From Bacilli bacterium (GTDB lineage: Bacteria > Bacillota_I > Bacilli_A > RF39 > UBA660), in assembly GCA_017541885.1 (NCBI GenBank), contig JAFXYF010000010.1, positions 1 through 64,000 of the forward strand: a stretch of 64,000 nucleotides of DNA. Direction: 5' to 3'. Both the position numbers and the translations under genes were made by a program. Shown piece by piece: positions 43,074 to 52,823 of the stretch; positions within the stretch are counted from its first letter, which is position 1, and the number at the start of each line of letters is the position of its first letter. The notes beneath the pieces were generated by a model. It saw nothing but the letters and a program-made list of their open reading frames with translations. It searched no databases and had not been told where the DNA came from.

Positions 43074-43316
43074 ATGGTTATTTGGAATGGACCATTAGGT
43101 GTATATGAATTTGAAAAATACAAAAAGAATACAGATGAAATACTAAGATTCTTAGTAGATAATAATATTAAAACAATCCTTGGAGGAGGAGACATAGTAG
43201 CAGCAGCATCTAATGCAGGATATAAAGATAAAATATATCATGTATCAACAGGTGGAGGAGCTACTCTAGAATACTTAGAAGGAAAGACATTACCAGGATT
43301 AGAAGCTATAAAATAA
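43074..43316 (+). CDS. pgk: Phosphoglycerate kinase, C-terminal fragment
   Basis: 80 residues from ATG 43074, but the same frame reads back to the stop at 43050-43052 as SILRDAK. Contains WNGPLGVYEFEKY, the nucleotide loop ILGGGDIVAA and STGGGATLEYLEGKTLPG, completing a PGK of about 390 residues. No good ribosome binding site precedes the ATG, so independent translation is doubtful. The separation is probably one substitution or a consensus error. Confidence 0.85.
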   Translation: MVIWNGPLGVYEFEKYKKNTDEILRFLVDNNIKTILGGGDIVAAASNAGYKDKIYHVSTGGGATLEYLEGKTLPGLEAIK

Positions 43317-43330
43317 AAGTAGGTGATAAA

Positions 43331-43759
43331 GTGAAGAATACAAAACTTTTTCCAATTGACCCATCTAATTTAAAGCATATAAAATTACTGGATGAATTTG
43401 AAAAAGAATGTAATGGTCGCACACCAATTGGAGTTTATCAAGAAGAAGAAACTACAACAAATGATATTTCTTTAGAACTTGTTCTAGAAGAAAAAGAGAA
43501 AGTACAAGATATCTGCCATATAGAAGGATATAAAGATATTAAAAGTTGTACTATATCTTTTGTTCCAAAGAAAAAGAAAAAAAGAAAAATAGTATCTATG
43601 GCAACATCATATGCAATAGATACTTTAGGCATGGAAGAAGTATTCTTTAAGATTAATCCAGAAGATAAAGATATGTTAGAATATCTTGACTCAAATGAAT
43701 ATGAGTGTTTAGGAGACGAAAAAGGTAGTATAATATACCTAAAAGAAAAACAGATGTAG
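43331..43759 (+). CDS. Small GNAT-like acetyltransferase, divergent
   Basis: 142 residues starting at GTG 43331 with TAGGTGAT upstream. The central strand-helix pattern (CHIEGYKDIKSCTISFV, ATSYAIDTLGMEEVFFKINPEDKDMLEYLDSNEY) resembles the acceptor half of a GNAT fold, with a basic KKKKKRK where the acetyl-CoA loop would be. The usual Q/RxxGxG/A motif is not seen, so activity is uncertain. Lies between pgk and the flippase-like gene. Confidence 0.45.
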   Translation: MKNTKLFPIDPSNLKHIKLLDEFEKECNGRTPIGVYQEEETTTNDISLELVLEEKEKVQDICHIEGYKDIKSCTISFVPKKKKKRKIVSMATSYAIDTLGMEEVFFKINPEDKDMLEYLDSNEYECLGDEKGSIIYLKEKQM

Positions 43760-43775
43760 TATAGAGGATGATGCT

Positions 43776-44774
43776 ATGAAAATCTTAAACAATTTAAAGA
43801 AGAATGCAATACTATTAATTGTAATTACAATAATAGTATTGTATTTTGTATTAAAAGATGACTTAGAAGGTATTATAGATACATTAAAGAATATGGATAT
43901 TAAATATATTCTTTTAGCATTAATCTTCTATATTATCTATGTAGTACTCAAAGGATATATTAATTATAAGATTATTAGAGATCCAGAAAAAGTTAGTAAA
44001 AAAGAAGCAATAAGTCAAAACATTATTTCTCAGTTTTTTAATGGAATAACACCATTTCAAACTGGAGGAGAACCTATGGCAGTATATATGCTTACGGAAC
44101 AAGGAATACCAGTATCCAAAGCAACACACTATATGGTTCAAAGCTTTATCTTTTATCAATTAGCTTTAGTTATATGTGGATTTTTTGCAGTAGTTTATAA
44201 TTTTATATTTCATATATTTCCTAAAGTACAATTCTTACAACATTTAGTATTATTAGGATTCTTAATAAATATAGGAGTAGTAATATTACTATTATTATCT
44301 TATTCAAAACAATTTACTAATTGGATTTGTAATATATCAATTAAGATTAGTAAGAAATTTAAGCATAAAGTAAAAGAAGAAGATATTAGACAGAAGTTTG
44401 AAGATTATCATAAAGGATTTAGTGAACTAACAAGTAGAAAAAGATTATTTGTTGGTGGAGTTCTTCTTAATATGGCAAGTCTACTATGTCTATATAGTGT
44501 TCCATACTTTGTATTATTAGGTATGGGAGATGGAACTAAAATGACAATCGTAGAAACAATAGTATCTTCTGCTTATGTATATTTAATAGGAGCATTTGTT
44601 CCAATCCCCGGAGCAAGTGGAGGAATAGAGTATGGATTTACTCAATTCTTTGGTAACTTCTTAGAAGGAAGTATAATCTCTGCAATGTTAATTGTTTGGA
44701 GATTCCTAACATACTATCTAGGAGTTATTATTGGTGGAATATTATTTAACATTCGTGAAAGGGTGAAAAAATGA
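43776..44774 (+). CDS. Lysylphosphatidylglycerol synthase transmembrane-like (flippase-like, UPF0104) protein
   Basis: 332 residues, about eight membrane segments. Family segments: SQFFNGITPFQTGGEPMAVYML early and FVPIPGASGGIEYGF near the end. It resembles the membrane half of MprF without the synthase domain. Overlaps the next gene, a GT4 glycosyltransferase, by 4 bp; the pair probably makes or moves a glycolipid. Confidence 0.85.
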   Translation: MKILNNLKKNAILLIVITIIVLYFVLKDDLEGIIDTLKNMDIKYILLALIFYIIYVVLKGYINYKIIRDPEKVSKKEAISQNIISQFFNGITPFQTGGEPMAVYMLTEQGIPVSKATHYMVQSFIFYQLALVICGFFAVVYNFIFHIFPKVQFLQHLVLLGFLINIGVVILLLLSYSKQFTNWICNISIKISKKFKHKVKEEDIRQKFEDYHKGFSELTSRKRLFVGGVLLNMASLLCLYSVPYFVLLGMGDGTKMTIVETIVSSAYVYLIGAFVPIPGASGGIEYGFTQFFGNFLEGSIISAMLIVWRFLTYYLGVIIGGILFNIRERVKK

Positions 44775-46006
44775 GAATAGGAATATTTACAGAAACATAT
44801 ACTCCTTATATTAGTGGATTAGTTACAAGTGAAGTAATGTTAAAAAATGCTCTAGAAAAACAAGGACATGAAGTATATGTAGTAACTGCAAATCTAGAAA
44901 CTTTTAAGTATGAATATGATCCTGTAGAAAGAGTTTTAAAAATCCCAGGATTAAAGACAGGAATATATGATTCTAGACTTACAAGTGTATACCCAATAAG
45001 AGCAGTTAATATTATAAGAGGATGGAAACTAGATGTAATTCACTCTCAAACAGAATTCGCAATAGGTACATTTGCTAGAATATTTGCTAAACAATATAAT
45101 ATTCCATTAGTACATACTTATCATACTTTATATGAAGACTATGTACATTACATTACTAAAGGATACTTTAATAGATCTAGTAAAAAGATTGTTGAATACT
45201 TATCAAAATTCTATTGTGAAACAACCGCAACAGAGCTTATAGTACCAACAAATAAAATATATAAATTATTTAAAGAAAAATATAACTTTGAAAAGAATAT
45301 TCATATTATTCCAACAGGAATAGAAGTAGAAAGATTCTATAAAGAAAATCAAAATCAGAAAGAAATAGATAATCTAAGAAAAGCTTTAGGTATTTCTAAA
45401 AAAGATTTTACAATTCTTTTTGTTGGACGTTTAGCGGAAGAAAAAAATGTAGAATTCTTAATCCATTCTCAAAGTGAATTAATTAAAAAACATAGTAATA
45501 TGAAATTAATTATTGTTGGAGATGGACCTGATAAAGAAAAATATGAAGAGTATGCAAAGAAACTAGGAATAGAGAAGAATGTAATCTTTACTGGAAAAGC
45601 TGCTTGGGGAGATATGCCATACTATTATCATGTAGCAGATGTCTTCGCAACTGCATCTAAAACAGAAACTCAAGGATTAACTGTAATAGAAGCAATGGCT
45701 GCAAATACTATTCCAGTATGTATGAGAGATGAAGCATTCCAAAGTATGGTTGCAGAAGACTTAAATGGTCTATTCTTTGAAACTGAAAAAGAATATCAAG
45801 AAAAAGTATTATTCTTATATGAGAATAGAAAAGAACTTGAAAAATTTGATAAACAAGCAAGAATTCAAGCAGAACACTATAGCTCAAAGAGTTATGCTGA
45901 TCGTGTCTTAGAAGTATATCAAAGAGCCATTAAAGAAAAACAATCACAAAATAGATATGGAATATTATCTAAAATATTTAAGAAAGTAAAGGAGTTTTGG
46001 AGATGA
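44771..46006 (+). CDS. GT4 glycosyltransferase, diacylglycerol glucosyltransferase-like
   Basis: 411 residues with the two-domain GT-B fold: N-terminal IGIFTETYTPYISGLVTSEVML and HTYHTLYEDYVHY, C-terminal ILFVGRLAEEKNVEFL, GDGPDKEKYE and the donor-binding SKTETQGLTVIEAMA (E-x7-E type). The beginning is that of 1,2-diacylglycerol 3-alpha-glucosyltransferases that make membrane glycolipids and lipoteichoic acid anchors. A basic amphipathic C-terminus would bind the membrane. The gene overlaps both neighbours. Confidence 0.8.
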   Translation: MRIGIFTETYTPYISGLVTSEVMLKNALEKQGHEVYVVTANLETFKYEYDPVERVLKIPGLKTGIYDSRLTSVYPIRAVNIIRGWKLDVIHSQTEFAIGTFARIFAKQYNIPLVHTYHTLYEDYVHYITKGYFNRSSKKIVEYLSKFYCETTATELIVPTNKIYKLFKEKYNFEKNIHIIPTGIEVERFYKENQNQKEIDNLRKALGISKKDFTILFVGRLAEEKNVEFLIHSQSELIKKHSNMKLIIVGDGPDKEKYEEYAKKLGIEKNVIFTGKAAWGDMPYYYHVADVFATASKTETQGLTVIEAMAANTIPVCMRDEAFQSMVAEDLNGLFFETEKEYQEKVLFLYENRKELEKFDKQARIQAEHYSSKSYADRVLEVYQRAIKEKQSQNRYGILSKIFKKVKEFWR

Positions 46007-46707
46007 TTATAGCTTTAAATAATAAAAGTAATTTAGATAGAAATGAATTTTTAACTTATCAAGAAGGATTAAGAAAACTAGAAGCAAATTCTACTTTAAT
46101 AGTATGTCCAACATACTTAAATGTTAATTTAGTAAACTTAACTAATATTCATCATGGAGCACAAAATGTAAGTTGTACTAATAATGGAGCATTTACTGGA
46201 GAAATATCTGCTAAAGATTTAAAAGCTGCCGGAGTAGAATATTGTATTATTGGTCATAGTGAAAGAAGAGAATATCAAAGAGAATCTTTAACTGAGGTAC
46301 ATGAAAAACTATTAAGACTATTAGAAAATGATATTACTCCAATTCTATGTATTGGTGAAACTAAAGCTCAAAGAGAAAATAACGAAGTAGAAAGAGTTTT
46401 AAAAGAAGAATTAGAAACAGCTATTGAAGGATTAACAGATGAACAAAAGAATAGATTAATAGTTGCCTATGAACCTATTTGGTCTATTGGAACAGGTATT
46501 ATCCCAACTATAGAAGAAATAGAAGAAGTATTTAGATTTATTAAAACAATTCTACCTAATACAACAATTCTATATGGTGGTAGTGCTAATGAAAAGAATA
46601 TTGATATCTTAAAGACATCTCCATTAATAGAAGGATATTTGCTTGGAGGATTAAGTCTTAAGCCAGTAGAATTACAAACATTTATAAATAAATTAGAGAA
46701 TAGATAA
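46003..46707 (+). CDS. tpiA: Triosephosphate isomerase
   Basis: 234 residues from ATG 46003, with AAAGGAG 8 bp upstream inside the previous gene; the upstream TTG 45997 is less likely. Catalytic Lys8 in ALNNKSN, His85 in IIGHSERRE and Glu157 in AYEPIWSIGTG. It is about 15 residues shorter than typical TIM (about 250), lost near the start and in a middle loop, but all catalytic residues are intact. Interconverts dihydroxyacetone phosphate and glyceraldehyde 3-phosphate. Confidence 0.93.
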   Translation: MIIALNNKSNLDRNEFLTYQEGLRKLEANSTLIVCPTYLNVNLVNLTNIHHGAQNVSCTNNGAFTGEISAKDLKAAGVEYCIIGHSERREYQRESLTEVHEKLLRLLENDITPILCIGETKAQRENNEVERVLKEELETAIEGLTDEQKNRLIVAYEPIWSIGTGIIPTIEEIEEVFRFIKTILPNTTILYGGSANEKNIDILKTSPLIEGYLLGGLSLKPVELQTFINKLENR

Positions 46708-46734
46708 GACATCGACAAAAGATGTCTTTTTTTT
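46706..46734 (+). terminator. Intrinsic terminator after tpiA
   Basis: Stem AAGACATC/GATGTCTT with loop GACAAAA and an eight-T run. Confidence 0.85.
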
Positions 46735-46798
46735 ATCTTTCACTTTTTTCCGACATATTATATAATGATAATTGCGTGATACATGATTCGAGGATTTA

Positions 46799-47572
46799 GT
46801 GAAGAAGATTAAACTATTAGTAGTAGATGACAACACGTCATTAGTAAAAGACATCAAAAATCATTTTGAATCAGTAAAAGATATTGAAGTGGTAAAAGAA
46901 GCAACAAATGGAGAGGAAGCAATTGATATTATCAATACCTATAAAGATAGCTTTGATGGTATATTATTAGATATAGTAATGCCAAATAAAGATGGGATTG
47001 AAGTACTAAAATATATGCAAGAAAACAACATCTTAAAAAGAGTAATTGTAATTACAGCGTGTAACTCTCAAAAAATTATAAAAACAATATCAGAATATGG
47101 AGCAGATTATATCCTTCTAAAGCCATTTGAGATGAAAACATTAGAAGAAAAGGTTAGAAGTTATATTACGGATTATAAAGAAGGTGGAGGAGTAGATCTA
47201 TTTGATAATAATCTACAAGTATCTATTACCAAAACACTTCATGAATTAGGAGTACCATCTCATATAAAAGGATATCAATATATTAGAGAAGGTATTAAGC
47301 TAATATATAATAAACCAGATATTATTGGAGGAATAACTAAAGAATTATATCCAGAAATAGCAAAAAGATTTAATTCAACAACTTCTCGAGTAGAACGAGC
47401 AATACGTCATGCAATAGAAGTAAGTTGGAACAGAGCCAACTGGGAATTTATGGAAGATATTTTTGGTTATAGTGTAGATATAGATAAAGCAAAACCTACC
47501 AATTCTGAGTTTATAGTCACAATAGCAGACAAGATAAGATTAGAGTATACAAAACCATTATTAAGCACATAA
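46799..47572 (+). CDS. spo0A: Sporulation master regulator Spo0A
   Basis: 257 residues. Receiver domain with the acidic pair in VVDDN, phospho-acceptor Asp58 in ILLDIVMP and conserved Lys108 in LLKPFE. The C-terminal domain has the Spo0A signature [15 protein letters not shown], with [12 protein letters not shown] earlier in it. It starts at GTG 46799 with AGGA 4 bp before it, a close spacing; TATAAT lies at 46761-46766. Spo0A is found almost only in endospore-forming Bacillota and their recent relatives. No other sporulation gene lies in the window. Confidence 0.95.
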   Translation: MKKIKLLVVDDNTSLVKDIKNHFESVKDIEVVKEATNGEEAIDIINTYKDSFDGILLDIVMPNKDGIEVLKYMQENNILKRVIVITACNSQKIIKTISEYGADYILLKPFEMKTLEEKVRSYITDYKEGGGVDLFDNNLQVSITKTLHELGVPSHIKGYQYIREGIKLIYNKPDIIGGITKELYPEIAKRFNSTTSRVERAIRHAIEVSWNRANWEFMEDIFGYSVDIDKAKPTNSEFIVTIADKIRLEYTKPLLST

Positions 47573-47592
47573 GACTAGAATTAGTCTTTTTT
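47571..47592 (+). terminator. Intrinsic terminator after spo0A
   Basis: Stem AAGACTA/TAGTCTT with loop GAAT and a six-T run. Confidence 0.8.
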
Positions 47593-47655
47593 ATTGACAA
47601 AAAATTCATATAAAAGTATACTTATTATAGAAAATATGTGAGGTGGATACAGTTT

Positions 47656-48933
47656 ATGGAACGAAAAATTGAAGAATTCTTTAAAAAATGGAAAAATGAT
47701 ATCATTAGAAAGCCAATGGTACTATATGGTCCAAAGCAAATAGGTAAGACATTCTCTGCTTTAGCATTTGGAAAAAAGTATTATAAAAATGTAGTATATT
47801 TCAATACTGATAATAATAAAGATTTATTAGAATTATTTGAAAAAGAAAAATCTACAGAGAAGATCATTTTAAAATTATCTTTAGACATTGGAGAAACAAT
47901 TTTAAAAGAAGATACTTTAATTATTTTAGATAACGTTAATAATATAGAATTTGTTAAAGGATTAAAACTATTTGGTAGTGAACATAGTGATTATCATATC
48001 ATTGCAATTACATCTCGTAGAGAAAACCTAGATTCATTTAAAGGTGAAGATTTACAATTTAAAGGTATGAGTGCAATGGACTTTGAAGAATATCTATGGG
48101 CACATAATGAAAAGAATCTAACAAACTTAATTCATGAATCATATACTAAGAGAAAAACATGTCCATTCCATAAAGTAGCCTTAGAGTACTTCCAAAACTA
48201 TCTAGCAGTAGGTGGAATGCCTGAAGTAATACAAGCTGAACTAGATGGTAAAGGAGAATATGAAATAGAAGCAATTAAACAAAAGATTCTAGATATTTAT
48301 AAAAAAGAAGTTGCTATTAATTCAACTTTAATAGATATTCCTAGAGGATTAGAAGTAATAGATTCACTTCCAGAACAATTAAAGAAAGATAATAAAAAGT
48401 TCCAATATGGAACTATGGGTACAGGTAAGAGAGCTAAAGAGTATGATGGAGCAATCAATTACTTAGTAAATAACCAATTAGTATATCGTAGTAATAAGTT
48501 AAAGAATGTTAAATCTCCACTTACTGCCTGCAAAGATAAAGATAGCTTTAAATTATATGCAGTAGATACAGGACTTCTATATACAATGTTACATTTAAAC
48601 TATAAGAAAGTACAAACAGATGAAAACTTAAAAGAAACATTATATGAAAATATGATTGCTAAGACTTTAGTAGAAAATGGATATTCTTTATTCTATTATC
48701 AATCAGAAGGAAAAGCAGAAGTTAACTTTGTAGTACAAAATAGAATGGGTCAAATATTACCAATTGAAATAACTACAAAGACTAACTCTAAAGCTAAATC
48801 ATTATCAGTATTTATGAAGAAGTTTACTGTACCTCAAGCATATAGAATTACAGAGAATAATTTCCAAACAAAGAAAGATATAAGATATATTCCAATCTAT
48901 GCAGTATTCTGTATCGATAATAATAAAATTTAA
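47656..48933 (+). CDS. AAA ATPase with DUF4143 domain
   Basis: 425 residues from ATG 47656, with GAGGTG 10 bp upstream; the frame is open from 47638. Variant P-loop GPKQIGKTFSALAF, Walker B TLIILDNVNN, then a DUF4143 region (EYLWAHNEKN, LAVGGMPEVIQ, KLYAVDTGLLYTML, VNFVVQN). This family of predicted ATPases with a nuclease-fold tail is common in Bacteroidota and Bacillota but has no settled function. Ends before a terminator. Confidence 0.85.
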   Translation: MERKIEEFFKKWKNDIIRKPMVLYGPKQIGKTFSALAFGKKYYKNVVYFNTDNNKDLLELFEKEKSTEKIILKLSLDIGETILKEDTLIILDNVNNIEFVKGLKLFGSEHSDYHIIAITSRRENLDSFKGEDLQFKGMSAMDFEEYLWAHNEKNLTNLIHESYTKRKTCPFHKVALEYFQNYLAVGGMPEVIQAELDGKGEYEIEAIKQKILDIYKKEVAINSTLIDIPRGLEVIDSLPEQLKKDNKKFQYGTMGTGKRAKEYDGAINYLVNNQLVYRSNKLKNVKSPLTACKDKDSFKLYAVDTGLLYTMLHLNYKKVQTDENLKETLYENMIAKTLVENGYSLFYYQSEGKAEVNFVVQNRMGQILPIEITTKTNSKAKSLSVFMKKFTVPQAYRITENNFQTKKDIRYIPIYAVFCIDNNKI

Positions 48934-48958
48934 GACATTGTAAAAAATGTCTTTTTTT
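48932..48958 (+). terminator. Intrinsic terminator
   Basis: Stem AAGACATT/AATGTCTT with a GTAAAA loop and a seven-T run. Confidence 0.75.
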
Positions 48959-48991
48959 GTTATAATATGGAAGTAACCGGGAGGTTGTATT

Positions 48992-49315
48992 ATGGATCAA
49001 GAAACAAAGAAACAAATAAAAAGATGGAGAAACCTAAAACTAGTAGGAGATATATTAACTGGAGTAGGTGGAACAGGCTTTATAGGTAGTGTCTTATCAC
49101 CATTTGATTTTGAAGGGCCAATTATAGAGATTATGACAGGTACAATTGCTTTAGGTGGATTAATTATGAAGAAAGTATCTAAGAATAATATAGAAGAATT
49201 ACAAGGTGGAACTTATGTAGATTGGAACAATGATGATAATAAAGAACTTGCCAATATAACAAAGAGTATTGAAGATACTACAAAGAAAAGAGAAGAAAAA
49301 CATAGATCAAAATAG
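48992..49315 (+). CDS. Small membrane protein, function unknown
   Basis: 107 residues, not recognised. Basic N-terminus, two hydrophobic segments (about residues 17-35 and 43-60) separated by PFDFEGP, then a hydrophilic tail rich in Lys and Glu. GGGAGG ribosome binding site and TATAAT at 48961-48966. Flanked by terminators on both sides, so an independent unit. Confidence 0.6.
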   Translation: MDQETKKQIKRWRNLKLVGDILTGVGGTGFIGSVLSPFDFEGPIIEIMTGTIALGGLIMKKVSKNNIEELQGGTYVDWNNDDNKELANITKSIEDTTKKREEKHRSK

Positions 49316-49316
49316 G

Positions 49317-49343
49317 CTTATTAGGAAACTAATAAGTTTTTTT
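49317..49343 (+). terminator. Intrinsic terminator
   Basis: Stem CTTATTAG/CTAATAAG with loop GAAA and a seven-T run. Confidence 0.85.
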
Positions 49344-49400
49344 GTTAAATTTACGAATTTTACATAAAAAAATTTTATCAAAAAAAATAGAAAAAAGTTG

Positions 49401-49429
49401 TTGATTTATTGATATACCTATGTTAAAAT
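49401..49429 (+). promoter_or_regulatory. S10 operon promoter
   Basis: TTGATT (49401-49406), 17-bp spacer, TAAAAT (49424-49429) with TG before it. Transcription would start near 49436, leaving a leader of about 150 nt. Confidence 0.6.
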
Positions 49430-49435
49430 TAAATA

Positions 49436-49584
49436 CGTGTGACTGCTTAGATGTGCGAGGTTGTCGATACACCAGGGTAAGTTGATAATTATTTTCAAAG
49501 AAAATGTTAAAAACTTGCATTTTGGGGTCGGGTTATTCGTACGGAGCAAGTCTATACTAGATATAGGCGAAGGGAGGATTTCAA
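49436..49584 (+). promoter_or_regulatory. Structured leader of the S10 ribosomal operon
   Basis: A GC-richer, structured stretch in AT-rich surroundings: ACTTGC/GCAAGT (49512-49552) encloses GGTCGGGTTATTCGTACGG, followed by TATAC-TAGA-TATAG and the GGCGAAGGGAGG start site. The position and features suggest an autoregulatory ribosomal-protein binding leader, by analogy with known S10 leaders. The binding protein (possibly L4) is inference. Confidence 0.5.
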
Positions 49585-49896
49585 ATGTCAACAGAAAAGA
49601 TTCGTATTAGAATTAAAGCATACGATCACAGAGTTTTAGATAATGCAGCAAAGAAAATCGTTGAAACTGTTAAGAGATCTGGTGGAAATATTTCTGGTCC
49701 AGTACCACTTCCAACAGAAATCGAAAAGTTCACAATTTTAAGAGCTGTACACAAATACAAAGATTCTCGTGAGCAATTCGAAATGCGTACACACAAAAGA
49801 TTGATTGATGTTAAGAATCCAAGCAAGGAAACTATTGATGCATTAGCACATTTAGATTTACCAAGCGGAGTAGACATCGAAATAAAAACAAAATAA
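49585..49896 (+). CDS. rpsJ: Small ribosomal subunit protein uS10
   Basis: 103 residues, standard length. [14 protein letters not shown] and [16 protein letters not shown] with a final VDIEIKTK are the S10 signatures. First gene of the S10 operon; also the NusE antitermination factor. GGGAGG start site. Confidence 0.97.
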   Translation: MSTEKIRIRIKAYDHRVLDNAAKKIVETVKRSGGNISGPVPLPTEIEKFTILRAVHKYKDSREQFEMRTHKRLIDVKNPSKETIDALAHLDLPSGVDIEIKTK

Positions 49897-49910
49897 TGGA
49901 GGAAAATTAA

Positions 49911-50693
49911 ATGAAAGGAATCTTAGGTAAAAAAGTCGGAATGACTCAAGTTTTCACTAAAGAAGGAAAACTTATCCCAGTTACTGTTATTGAAGTAGAA
50001 CCAAACGTTATTACTCAAATCAAAACAGTAGAAAAAGATGGTTATGATGCAATTCAACTTGCTACTGAAACAGTTAGAGAAAAATCAAGTAACAAAGCTG
50101 AAATTGGTCATACAAAGAAAGCTAACACAACACCTAAGCGCTTCTTAAGAGAAATTAGAGGAGTTAATGTTAATGATTACACTTTAGGTCAAACAATCGG
50201 TGTAGACATTTTCGAAGCTGGAGAAATCGTTGATGTTACAGGAACTTCTAAAGGTAAAGGGTTCCAAGGTGTTATTAAACGCCACAACCAACATATCGGT
50301 CCAAAAGGACATGGTTCACAATACCACAGAGGTGTTGGTTCATTAGGTACATTATTACCAATGCATGTTTTAAAAGGTAAAAAGATGCCTGGACAAATGG
50401 GTAATGTACAAAGAACAGTTCAAAATCTTGAAATTGTATCAATTGATACAGAAAATAGTGTAATTTTAGTTAAAGGTAATGTTCCTGGTGCAAAGAAATC
50501 ATTAGTAATGATTCGTACTGCAGTAAAAAAACCAAATGATAAAAACGATGCAGCTAATTTAGTTACTTATACTCAAGCAGTTGAAGCTGTAGCAGAAGTT
50601 GAAGCAAGTGCTGATGTAGAAGAAGCAGTTGAAGAAGTAGTAGTTGAAGATGCTGTAGAAGAAACACCTGCTGAAACAACAACAGAAGAATAA
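49911..50693 (+). CDS. rplC: Large ribosomal subunit protein uL3 with acidic C-terminal extension
   Basis: 260 residues, about 50 more than the usual 209. The core ([48 protein letters not shown]) is normal and complete to about residue 210. The extra tail is Ala, Glu and Val-rich (starting [14 protein letters not shown]), with no basic residues, so it is unlikely to sit on rRNA. Ribosome binding site GGAGG. Confidence 0.96.
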   Translation: MKGILGKKVGMTQVFTKEGKLIPVTVIEVEPNVITQIKTVEKDGYDAIQLATETVREKSSNKAEIGHTKKANTTPKRFLREIRGVNVNDYTLGQTIGVDIFEAGEIVDVTGTSKGKGFQGVIKRHNQHIGPKGHGSQYHRGVGSLGTLLPMHVLKGKKMPGQMGNVQRTVQNLEIVSIDTENSVILVKGNVPGAKKSLVMIRTAVKKPNDKNDAANLVTYTQAVEAVAEVEASADVEEAVEEVVVEDAVEETPAETTTEE

Positions 50694-50752
50694 TCATCAC
50701 AATATATTAATTAACTAAAAATAATACATAGTGATGAAAGGAGGAATCGTAG

Positions 50753-51379
50753 ATGAAAAAAGTAGAACTTTTAAATCTAAAAGGTGAAAAAGTAAAGGAC
50801 ATTAATTTAAAAGAAGAAATATTTGGAATTACACCAAACAATAATGTTTTAAATGATGCAGTTATCTTATCAATGGCATCATTAAGACAAGGAACACATA
50901 AAACTAAAAATCGTTCAGAAGTTTCTGGTGGTGGAAGAAAGCCATGGAGACAAAAAGGAACTGGACATGCACGTCAAGGTTCAATTAGAGCCGTTCAATG
51001 GGTAGGTGGAGGACGTTATGGAACTCCAGTACCTAGAGACTATAGCAAAAAACAAAATAGAAAAGAAAGACAATTAGCATTACGTACTGCATTAACTGAA
51101 AAAGTAGATGCAAAAGAATTATTAGTAATTGATAAATTAGAAGTTAAGTCACCAAAGACTAAAGATATGTTAGAAGTACTTAATACATTAAAGATTGCTG
51201 ATAAGAAAGTATTACTAGTTGTTAAAGAATTTGATGATAACATCATCTTAGCATCTAGAAATATTCAAAACTTAGTTTTAATCTTAGCAGATGAAATCAA
51301 TGTATTAGATATCGTTGGTACAGATGTTATGGTTATGACAGAAGATGCATTAAAATATGTTGAGGAGGTGCTTAAATAA
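50753..51379 (+). CDS. rplD: Large ribosomal subunit protein uL4
   Basis: 208 residues with the basic loop [18 protein letters not shown] and the [12 protein letters not shown] segment. In many bacteria L4 also represses its own operon. The 59-bp gap before it contains TCATCAC and GTGATGA (50694-50700 and 50731-50737) able to pair around the AT-rich middle. Confidence 0.96.
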   Translation: MKKVELLNLKGEKVKDINLKEEIFGITPNNNVLNDAVILSMASLRQGTHKTKNRSEVSGGGRKPWRQKGTGHARQGSIRAVQWVGGGRYGTPVPRDYSKKQNRKERQLALRTALTEKVDAKELLVIDKLEVKSPKTKDMLEVLNTLKIADKKVLLVVKEFDDNIILASRNIQNLVLILADEINVLDIVGTDVMVMTEDALKYVEEVLK

Positions 51380-51663
51380 TGAAAGATACTAAGTATTTAG
51401 AAATAATCAAAGCACCAGTTGTAACTGAAAAATCAGAGACAGCAAAACAAGAAGGAAAATATACTTTTAAAGTTGATCCAAAAGCAAATAAATTAGAAAT
51501 CAAAGAAGCTATTGAAAAATGCTTCAATGTAAAAGTAACTTCAATTAGAACAATCAATGTTAAACCAAAGAAGAGAAGAGTTGGACGTTACTACGGATTA
51601 ACTAATCGTACAAAGAAAGCAATTGTTACTTTAGCAGAAGGACAAACAATTGATCTTGGTTAG
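51379..51663 (+). CDS. rplW: Large ribosomal subunit protein uL23
   Basis: 94 residues. [11 protein letters not shown] and [19 protein letters not shown] are typical. It lies at the polypeptide exit, binding SRP and trigger factor. The ATG overlaps the rplD stop by one base. Confidence 0.96.
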   Translation: MKDTKYLEIIKAPVVTEKSETAKQEGKYTFKVDPKANKLEIKEAIEKCFNVKVTSIRTINVKPKKRRVGRYYGLTNRTKKAIVTLAEGQTIDLG

Positions 51664-51677
51664 AAGGAGGGAATTAT

Positions 51678-52508
51678 ATGGCAATTAGAAATTATAAACC
51701 TACTACACCAGGACGTAGAAAAATGAGTTCTTTAGTAAATGAAGAAATTACTACAAGTACTCCAGAAAAATCACTTACAGTTACTATGAAGAAAAATAGT
51801 GGCCGTAATAATCAAGGTAAGATAACAGTACGTCATCAAGGTGGCGGAGTAAAAAGAAGATATCGTATTATTGATTTCAAGAGAAACAAACTAAACGTTC
51901 CTGGATCAGTAGTTAGTATTGAATATGATCCAAACAGAACTGCAAATATAGCTTTAATTAGTTATGCAGATGGAGAAAAGAGATACATAATTGCTCCTAA
52001 AGGTTTAACTGTTAATGATACAGTTGTATCTGGAGAAAATGTTGATATCAAGACTGGTAACGCATTACCAATCGCAAACATTCCAGTTGGTACTATGATT
52101 CATAATATTGAATTACGTCCTGGAAAAGGTGGAGAGTTAGCAAGATCTGCTGGATCTTCAGCTCAAATCTTAGGTCGTGAAGATGATTATGTTATGGTTC
52201 GTCTATCAAGTGGTGAACAAAGAAAAGTTTTAGGAACATGTATGGCAACAGTAGGAGTTGTAGGAAACGAAGACTCTTCACTTGTAAAAATTGGAAAAGC
52301 TGGACGTAAGAGACTTATGGGTATCAGACCTACAGTTCGTGGTTCAGTTATGAATCCAAATGATCACCCACATGGTGGTGGTGAAGGACGTGCTCCAGTA
52401 GGACGTAAGGCACCAATGACACCTTGGGGTAAACCTGCACTTGGATTAAAGACACGTAAGAAAAAACAATCTGACAAGTTCATAGTACGTCGTCGTAATG
52501 GTAAATAG
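51678..52508 (+). CDS. rplB: Large ribosomal subunit protein uL2
   Basis: 276 residues, standard. [29 protein letters not shown] and the conserved [14 protein letters not shown] with the peptidyl-transferase-region His. AAGGAGGG start site. Confidence 0.97.
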   Translation: MAIRNYKPTTPGRRKMSSLVNEEITTSTPEKSLTVTMKKNSGRNNQGKITVRHQGGGVKRRYRIIDFKRNKLNVPGSVVSIEYDPNRTANIALISYADGEKRYIIAPKGLTVNDTVVSGENVDIKTGNALPIANIPVGTMIHNIELRPGKGGELARSAGSSAQILGREDDYVMVRLSSGEQRKVLGTCMATVGVVGNEDSSLVKIGKAGRKRLMGIRPTVRGSVMNPNDHPHGGGEGRAPVGRKAPMTPWGKPALGLKTRKKKQSDKFIVRRRNGK

Positions 52509-52531
52509 GATAAGGAAAGGATGATTAGAAA

Positions 52532-52798
52532 ATGGCAAGAAGTTTAAAAAAGGGACCTTATGTATTCGAAAGATTACTTAAAAGAGTTCAAGAATTAAAT
52601 AAAAATGGAAAAAAAGAAGTCATTAAAACTTGGTCACGCCGTTCCACTATTTTCCCTGATTTTATTGGACACACATTCGCTGTTCACAATGGAAAAGAAT
52701 TTATTCCAGTTTATGTAACAGAAGATATGGTTGGACATAAATTAGGAGAATTTGCATTAACACGTAAATTTGGTGGACATGGTACAGATAAGAAATAA
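52532..52798 (+). CDS. rpsS: Small ribosomal subunit protein uS19
   Basis: 88 residues. [30 protein letters not shown] and [13 protein letters not shown] are diagnostic. Binds the 30S head with S13. Confidence 0.97.
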   Translation: MARSLKKGPYVFERLLKRVQELNKNGKKEVIKTWSRRSTIFPDFIGHTFAVHNGKEFIPVYVTEDMVGHKLGEFALTRKFGGHGTDKK

Positions 52799-52823
52799 TA
52801 AAAATGACTAGGAGGGTATAAGT

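Noticed and set aside
43074..43316. Separate functional small protein
   Set aside because: It is the C-terminal end of phosphoglycerate kinase in the same frame as the upstream part.
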